Assembly: GCA_964641775.1 (NCBI GenBank)
Contig: CAZXLK010000051.1
Location: 1-9,540 of the forward strand
Origin: CAIPFQ01 sp964641775
GTDB lineage: Bacteria; Chlamydiota; Chlamydiia; Chlamydiales; SM23-39
Direction of reading: 5' to 3'
Length of the DNA: 9,540 bases
The notes beneath the pieces were generated by a model. It did no database searches. It was not told the origin of the DNA and worked only from the letters and a program-made list of their open reading frames with translations. The first letter of the stretch is position 1; the number at the start of each line of letters is the position of its first letter. Below, one piece after another: positions 5,311 through 9,540 of the stretch. The translations under genes were made by a program, and so were the position numbers.

Positions 5311-5620
5311 CATTGCGGAATTTAAAGGGGGCTGGTTTATTGGAAATTTTGAGCCGGCTCTACTTAAAACAAAAGACTTTGAAGTGAGCTATAAATTCCA
5401 TTTCAAAGGAGAAGTTTGGCCAAAGCATTTCCACAAAATCGCTACTGAATACAACTGTTTAATTTTTGGATCGATGATGATTCAAGATGTCAAGTTAAAC
5501 GCGGGAGATGTGTTTGTGATAGAGCCTAAAGAAATTGCAGATCCCGTATTTCTGGAAGATTGCCATCTCATTGTTGTGAAAGTGCCATCTATCCCAGAGG
5601 ACAAATATGAAATGCAGTAA
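5297..5620 (+). CDS. single-domain cupin protein
   Basis: This is a 107-residue beta-barrel protein. Cupin motif 1 is complete: G38-x5-H44-x-H46-x4-E51-x6-G58, giving a likely three-residue metal site. Motif 2 is present as G70-x5-E-P77 but lacks the usual His, so metal binding may rest on motif 1 alone. It has no signal peptide or DNA-binding domain. The ATG at 5297 lies inside the end of the nucleotidyltransferase gene in another frame (14-nt overlap), and the nearest Shine-Dalgarno-like GAGG (5275-5278) is too far away, so translation is probably coupled. Its placement suggests a sugar isomerase/epimerase, a lyase-like step or a sensor for the compound made by its neighbours; nothing decides between them. 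Cupin fold is confident, role unknown. Confidence 0.85.
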   Translation: MRIHNIAEFKGGWFIGNFEPALLKTKDFEVSYKFHFKGEVWPKHFHKIATEYNCLIFGSMMIQDVKLNAGDVFVIEPKEIADPVFLEDCHLIVVKVPSIPEDKYEMQ

Positions 5621-5645
5621 ATTTTTCTAAAAATTTTTGTTGCAC

Positions 5646-8600
5646 ATGGTGTCAAAAAAAGGTAAAACGAAATCTCGGACGGTTATGCTAAATTTCAGAA
5701 AACTGAGACAAGATTTCTCTTCTGCGATTTTAAAAGAAGGACGGCATCTCTACGAGAAAAATAAGATCGTAAATGCAAAAATCATCAAGCTTGACAATGA
5801 TGTCATCCGCTTTAGCAGCCAGATATTGGGAAATTTCGAAAACACCTATGAGAGCGAAATCGAGGTCGATCGCTTTGAATCGCAGGCAATTTTAACCAAC
5901 TGCGATTGTCCCAGCAGATTCGATTGCCAGCATCTGGCAGCGCTCATTTTCTTTTTAGAAGATAAGATTGATTCTCTTCTTGTGGCATTTTCGAAAGAGT
6001 CGGACATTGACAAAGCTGAGCTTGGCACAGAAGAAAAACAAGAGCTCATAGAGGCGATCAAAGAGGCAGAGACCAAAGAAGTGGTCAAGCAAGATGCCCG
6101 TTATCAAAAGCAAGTTTTGCAAGAATATGCTACCTCTGCGGAAATTTTATCGAATTCTCCTTTCTTTTTGCCATCGGAGGCAACGGAGCTTGCCAGCGCA
6201 GAGCTTGGGGTCATTTTTAATCCCCAATCGTTTCATGGAGAAAAAAGGGGGAAGGTGGAGTATCAATTGGCGCTCCGCTTGCCAACCAGATCCAAACCGC
6301 TCCAAATTTCTCATCTAAAATCGTTTTTCGATGCGGTCCGCTATGAAGAGCCCCTTTTTGTTGCCGGAAGAAAACTCTTTTTCTCATTGAAGAGCTTTGA
6401 TGAAGTGGGAAGTTCGTTGCTGACCCTTCTTTTAAATTCGACAAGATTCAATGAGATAGCCAAAGAAGAAAGGGCGCAAAGAATTGCTCAATTAGATCTG
6501 GAAAATTTTGGGCTCATGTTGGCAAGGGCTCATGAAATTGCAATGCGGCTATCAGGGCCAAGAGGATTTAAAGATTTAGATGATGATCTTCCTCAGCTTC
6601 CTTGCCTTTATCTTGGCAATTTGGAAACGCCTTTAAAGTATGCATTTAATCCGGTAGGTCTTCGGTTTCAATTAGAATATATTGAGCCTCCTGCTGCAAA
6701 GATTTTGCTGCAGCCCATGTTGGTGATCAAAGATCAGATTCTCCATGCAGAAGATGCCGTTTTATTTGAATGCGCATCTCCCGGAATGCTCTATCAAGAT
6801 GTTTATTACCGTTTTCCGTCCCATATCAAAAGGACTCACTTATTGAATATCACTCTCATTCGGGAGATGACAATTCCGGAGGCCCTTTTTGGGTCATTTG
6901 TGGAAAACGCATTGCCTGAAATCAAAAGGTTTGCAGAAGTTTCCAATACAGAAATCATCGACCGATTTGTGACGCTCCCCTTTGCAGGTAAACTCGGTGC
7001 CAGATGCAGCCTTTCTTATCTCGACGGCGAATTGGAGGCGACTCTCTTTTTCACCTACGAGAATCAAGAAGTGCCCGCAAGGCTGGAAAAATTAACCTAC
7101 GACGAGATCAAATCTTTTGTGCAGCCGCAAGGGGTACTTGCCCGAAACCTAGTCGAAGAGCGGCAAATCATCGACGAGCTTTTCCAAGATTTTGTCTATG
7201 ATCCGGCAACTGTTTCCTATCATGCGAAAAGTGAAAAAAAGATTGTAGAATTTATGACGGGAGTCATCCCGCGCAATCAGGGTAGGGTCCAATTCGAATG
7301 TCCGCAAAATCTTTTAGATCAATTTATTTATGATGAGACGGCATTTACACTCCTCCTCGATGCAAGCGATACGGTTGGCTATTATGATATTGATTTAACA
7401 GTAAGAGGAGCTCTTAAAGGAGTCAAACTCGACATTCTTTGGGAATGCATTGCATCGAAAAGGGCCTTCTTAGAGCTAGATCCTGCCAAGGCGAGGAAAA
7501 AAGAAGCTAGTCCTCGCATGTCGAAAATCTTAGTTCTCGATTTGGAGCGAATCTCCAAACTGGTTCAAATTTTTGATGAGCTTGGAATTAAAAAACTCGA
7601 TGATAGTAAAGAGCAAAAACCTCTTTGGAATTTAACGACTATTGATCCTAAAGTATTTGAAAATCTTCCTGTCGAATTCAAGATGTCGGAAAAGCTTTTG
7701 GAAATCAGAAGGCAAATGCTGGGTGAGATCAGCATGACGCCATCTCAAATTCCAAAAGAGATCAAAGCCACTTTAAGACCTTATCAAATGGAAGGGATTT
7801 ATTGGCTCGAGCGTCTAAGAATGATGTTCTTAAATGGGATTTTGGCAGATGACATGGGGCTTGGCAAAACGCTGCAAGCAATCAGTGCAATCACCCAGCT
7901 TTTAGGGATCAATAAAAAAGCAAAAACCCTCATTGTTTGTCCCACATCGCTGCTTTATAACTGGAAAGAAGAGATCCATAAATTCAATCCGAAAATTAGA
8001 GCAATCGTTGTCGATGGAATACCAAGCCAAAGAAAAAAACTGCTTGCAATCTTAGATGAATATGATGTGATCATTACCTCCTATTCGCTTTTGCAAAAAG
8101 ATATTGAAAGCTATTGCCATATGTCTTTTCACTACGCCATTTTAGATGAAGCGCAGCACATCAAGAATCGAGGAACGCGCAATGCCAAATCAGTCAAGAT
8201 GATCCAAGCAGCGCATAGGCTCATTTTAACGGGAACGCCCATTGAAAATTCTCTGGAAGAGCTTTGGAGCTTGATGGATTTCTTAATGCCGGGCTTTTTA
8301 AGCTCTTACGAGCGGTTTGTCGAAAAATATATCCGGGAAACCGGACAAAATCTATCGCAAAATATCGAATATCTTCGCAAAAAAATAGGCCCCTTTATTT
8401 TGCGCCGGATGAAAACCGATGTCTTGCAGGAGCTTCCCCCTGTCGACGAAATCGTTTATCACTGCCAGCTATCTGAAATGCAACAAGAACTCTATCGATC
8501 TTATGCAGCCTCTGCCCGCGATGAACTAACTAAATTGGTTGCAAGAGACGGATTTGATAAAGTGCAGATCCATGTCCTTGCAACGCTTACCAGGTTGAAG

Positions 8601-9164
8601 CAAATCTGCTGCCATCCTGCCATCTTTGCAAAAGAAAAGGCAGAGCTTGGCGATTCAATGAAATATGATCTTCTTCTTGAGCTTCTCCAATCGCTTGTTG
8701 AAAGCGGGCATAAAACAGTGATTTTCAGCCAATACACAAAAATGCTTCAAATCATGAGAGAAGATTTTGAGCAAAGAGGCATTCCGTTTAGTTACCTCGA
8801 CGGAACTACGAAAAACCGGCTGAACATTGTCAATGAGTTCAATGACAATGCGAAAATTCCTGTATTTTTAGTCTCCTTGAAGGCGGGAGGAACAGGGCTC
8901 AATCTTGTTGGCGCAGATACGGTGATCCACTATGATATGTGGTGGAATCCTGCAGTAGAAGCGCAAGCTACCGATCGAGTGCACAGAATCGGACAAAAAA
9001 ATTCCGTATCTTCTTACAAGCTCATCACCTTGAATACAATCGAAGAAAAAATCGTAGAAATGCAAAAACGGAAAAAAGGATTGGTCAAGAAAGTTGTGAG
9101 CTGCGATGATGAAGCAATAGCAAAACTCACGTGGGAAGACGTTTTAGAATTATTGCAGACTTAA
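5646..9164 (+). CDS. SWIM zinc-finger SNF2-family ATPase (helicase-like)
   Basis: A large Swi2/Snf2-type DNA translocase of 1172 residues from 5646. It remodels protein-DNA complexes using ATP rather than unwinding DNA in the classical way. The N-terminal SWIM zinc motif is C86-x-C88-x5-C94-x-H96. A long family-specific middle region follows. The SNF2 motor comes next: Walker A with GKT at 740-742, Walker B DEAQ at 834-837, then LTGTPIENSLEELW. The C-terminal helicase lobe has SLKAGGTGLNL and HRIGQ at 1113-1117. All motor motifs are intact. The start is uncertain. ATG 5646 lacks a Shine-Dalgarno, TTG 5637/5640 also opens the frame, and ATG 5685 (MLNFRKLRQDF) is where I would expect homologues to begin. 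It precedes mreB by 6 nt, an order shared with Chlamydia as I recall it (CT708-CT709). Its cellular targets are unknown. Confidence 0.95.
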   Translation: MVSKKGKTKSRTVMLNFRKLRQDFSSAILKEGRHLYEKNKIVNAKIIKLDNDVIRFSSQILGNFENTYESEIEVDRFESQAILTNCDCPSRFDCQHLAALIFFLEDKIDSLLVAFSKESDIDKAELGTEEKQELIEAIKEAETKEVVKQDARYQKQVLQEYATSAEILSNSPFFLPSEATELASAELGVIFNPQSFHGEKRGKVEYQLALRLPTRSKPLQISHLKSFFDAVRYEEPLFVAGRKLFFSLKSFDEVGSSLLTLLLNSTRFNEIAKEERAQRIAQLDLENFGLMLARAHEIAMRLSGPRGFKDLDDDLPQLPCLYLGNLETPLKYAFNPVGLRFQLEYIEPPAAKILLQPMLVIKDQILHAEDAVLFECASPGMLYQDVYYRFPSHIKRTHLLNITLIREMTIPEALFGSFVENALPEIKRFAEVSNTEIIDRFVTLPFAGKLGARCSLSYLDGELEATLFFTYENQEVPARLEKLTYDEIKSFVQPQGVLARNLVEERQIIDELFQDFVYDPATVSYHAKSEKKIVEFMTGVIPRNQGRVQFECPQNLLDQFIYDETAFTLLLDASDTVGYYDIDLTVRGALKGVKLDILWECIASKRAFLELDPAKARKKEASPRMSKILVLDLERISKLVQIFDELGIKKLDDSKEQKPLWNLTTIDPKVFENLPVEFKMSEKLLEIRRQMLGEISMTPSQIPKEIKATLRPYQMEGIYWLERLRMMFLNGILADDMGLGKTLQAISAITQLLGINKKAKTLIVCPTSLLYNWKEEIHKFNPKIRAIVVDGIPSQRKKLLAILDEYDVIITSYSLLQKDIESYCHMSFHYAILDEAQHIKNRGTRNAKSVKMIQAAHRLILTGTPIENSLEELWSLMDFLMPGFLSSYERFVEKYIRETGQNLSQNIEYLRKKIGPFILRRMKTDVLQELPPVDEIVYHCQLSEMQQELYRSYAASARDELTKLVARDGFDKVQIHVLATLTRLKQICCHPAIFAKEKAELGDSMKYDLLLELLQSLVESGHKTVIFSQYTKMLQIMREDFEQRGIPFSYLDGTTKNRLNIVNEFNDNAKIPVFLVSLKAGGTGLNLVGADTVIHYDMWWNPAVEAQATDRVHRIGQKNSVSSYKLITLNTIEEKIVEMQKRKKGLVKKVVSCDDEAIAKLTWEDVLELLQT

Positions 9165-9170
9165 GAGAAG

Positions 9171-9540
9171 ATGGATAAGACGATTTTAAATCACGCGATT
9201 CAAACCTTAGAGACCTTAAGAAATTTTGCCACCAAAAGAATTGGCCGGCTTTCCGTAATTTTTTCCAGCGATATCGGCATTGACCTTGGCACGGCAAACA
9301 CCCTTGTTTATGTGCGAGGAAAAGGAATTGTTCTTGCAGAACCATCCGTTGTTGCAGTCGATTCATTGACGAATGAAGTTTTAGCCGTCGGTCATAAAGC
9401 CAAAGCCATGCTTGGCAAAACACCTCGAAAAATCCATGCGGTCCGTCCCATGAAAGATGGGGTGATCGCCGATTTTGAAATCGCTGAAGGGATGTTGAAG
9501 GCGCTCATCAAGCGGGTCACTCCGGCGCGCAGTCTGTTCC
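9171..9540 (+). CDS. mreB: rod-shape/actin-like protein MreB (N-terminal part, runs off window)
   Basis: MreB is the bacterial actin that organises peptidoglycan synthesis; in Chlamydiae, which lack FtsZ, it works in division. The first 123 residues are visible and the frame is still open at the window end. The phosphate-1 loop DIGIDLGTANTLVY begins at residue 35 and is followed by the conserved GIVLAEPSVVAV. The segment before the actin fold is about 34 residues, against about 13 in E. coli MreB. It looks amphipathic and basic (for example TLRNFATKRIGRL), which suggests membrane contact. A weak purine-rich ribosome site (AAGAGAAG) directly precedes the ATG. The gene starts 6 nt after the SNF2 stop, so the two are probably co-transcribed, with no promoter visible between them. 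Identity is certain. Confidence 0.97.
   Translation, partial: MDKTILNHAIQTLETLRNFATKRIGRLSVIFSSDIGIDLGTANTLVYVRGKGIVLAEPSVVAVDSLTNEVLAVGHKAKAMLGKTPRKIHAVRPMKDGVIADFEIAEGMLKALIKRVTPARSLF

Noticed and set aside
5619..5636. A/T-only inverted repeat after the cupin gene as an intrinsic terminator
   Set aside because: The stem has no G-C pairs and a 2-4 nt loop, so it would be unstable; read-through into the SNF2 gene is likely.
9127..9423. Minus-strand 98-codon open frame over the SNF2 end and mreB start
   Set aside because: It lies opposite the conserved MreB phosphate-binding region, so it is a shadow.

Overview
The window looks like chromosomal DNA from a member of the Chlamydiae, probably an environmental (non-Chlamydiaceae) lineage. 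The evidence is gene order and protein character. A block of clpX, clpP, tig and tRNA-Gly on the minus strand is followed by a SWIM/SNF2 helicase and mreB on the plus strand. As I recall it, this matches the C. trachomatis order CT705-CT709. The MreB also carries the long N-terminus I associate with chlamydial MreB. The family within the phylum cannot be decided from this stretch.

Layout: (1) 1-224, the 3' end of an unrecognised plus-strand gene that converges on clpX with 5 bp between the stop codons. (2) 230-3540, a minus-strand protein quality-control block. A promoter at 3555-3583 drives tRNA-Gly(GCC), which lies 9 nt before the trigger factor start codon. A second promoter at 2112-2140 drives clpP and clpX, which overlap by ATGA. 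(3) 3602-4036, a 435-bp non-coding inverted-repeat element with 62-bp ends that match at 61 positions, built partly from an 8-bp unit (GCAAAGGC). (4) 4160-5620, a three-gene plus-strand cassette that looks inserted into the core order: a compact glycerophosphodiesterase-like protein, a sugar/polyol-phosphate-type nucleotidyltransferase and a single-domain cupin. (5) 5646-9540, a SWIM-SNF2 ATPase followed after 6 nt by the start of mreB, which runs off the window.

How the parts fit together: Tig (ribosome-associated chaperone), ClpX (unfoldase) and ClpP (protease chamber) form a protein-fate unit. The most striking point is that the ClpP encoded here has Ala where the catalytic Ser should be (residue 98) and an altered substrate-strand motif (SGGG instead of SPGG). 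The His and Asp of the triad, the partner ClpX and its ClpP-docking IGF loop are all kept. This looks like a non-catalytic ClpP/ClpR-type subunit that would need an active paralogue elsewhere. The cassette has the composition of a cell-surface or small-molecule nucleotide-activation pathway, but its substrate cannot be read from sequence. No phage, CRISPR or transposase gene is visible.
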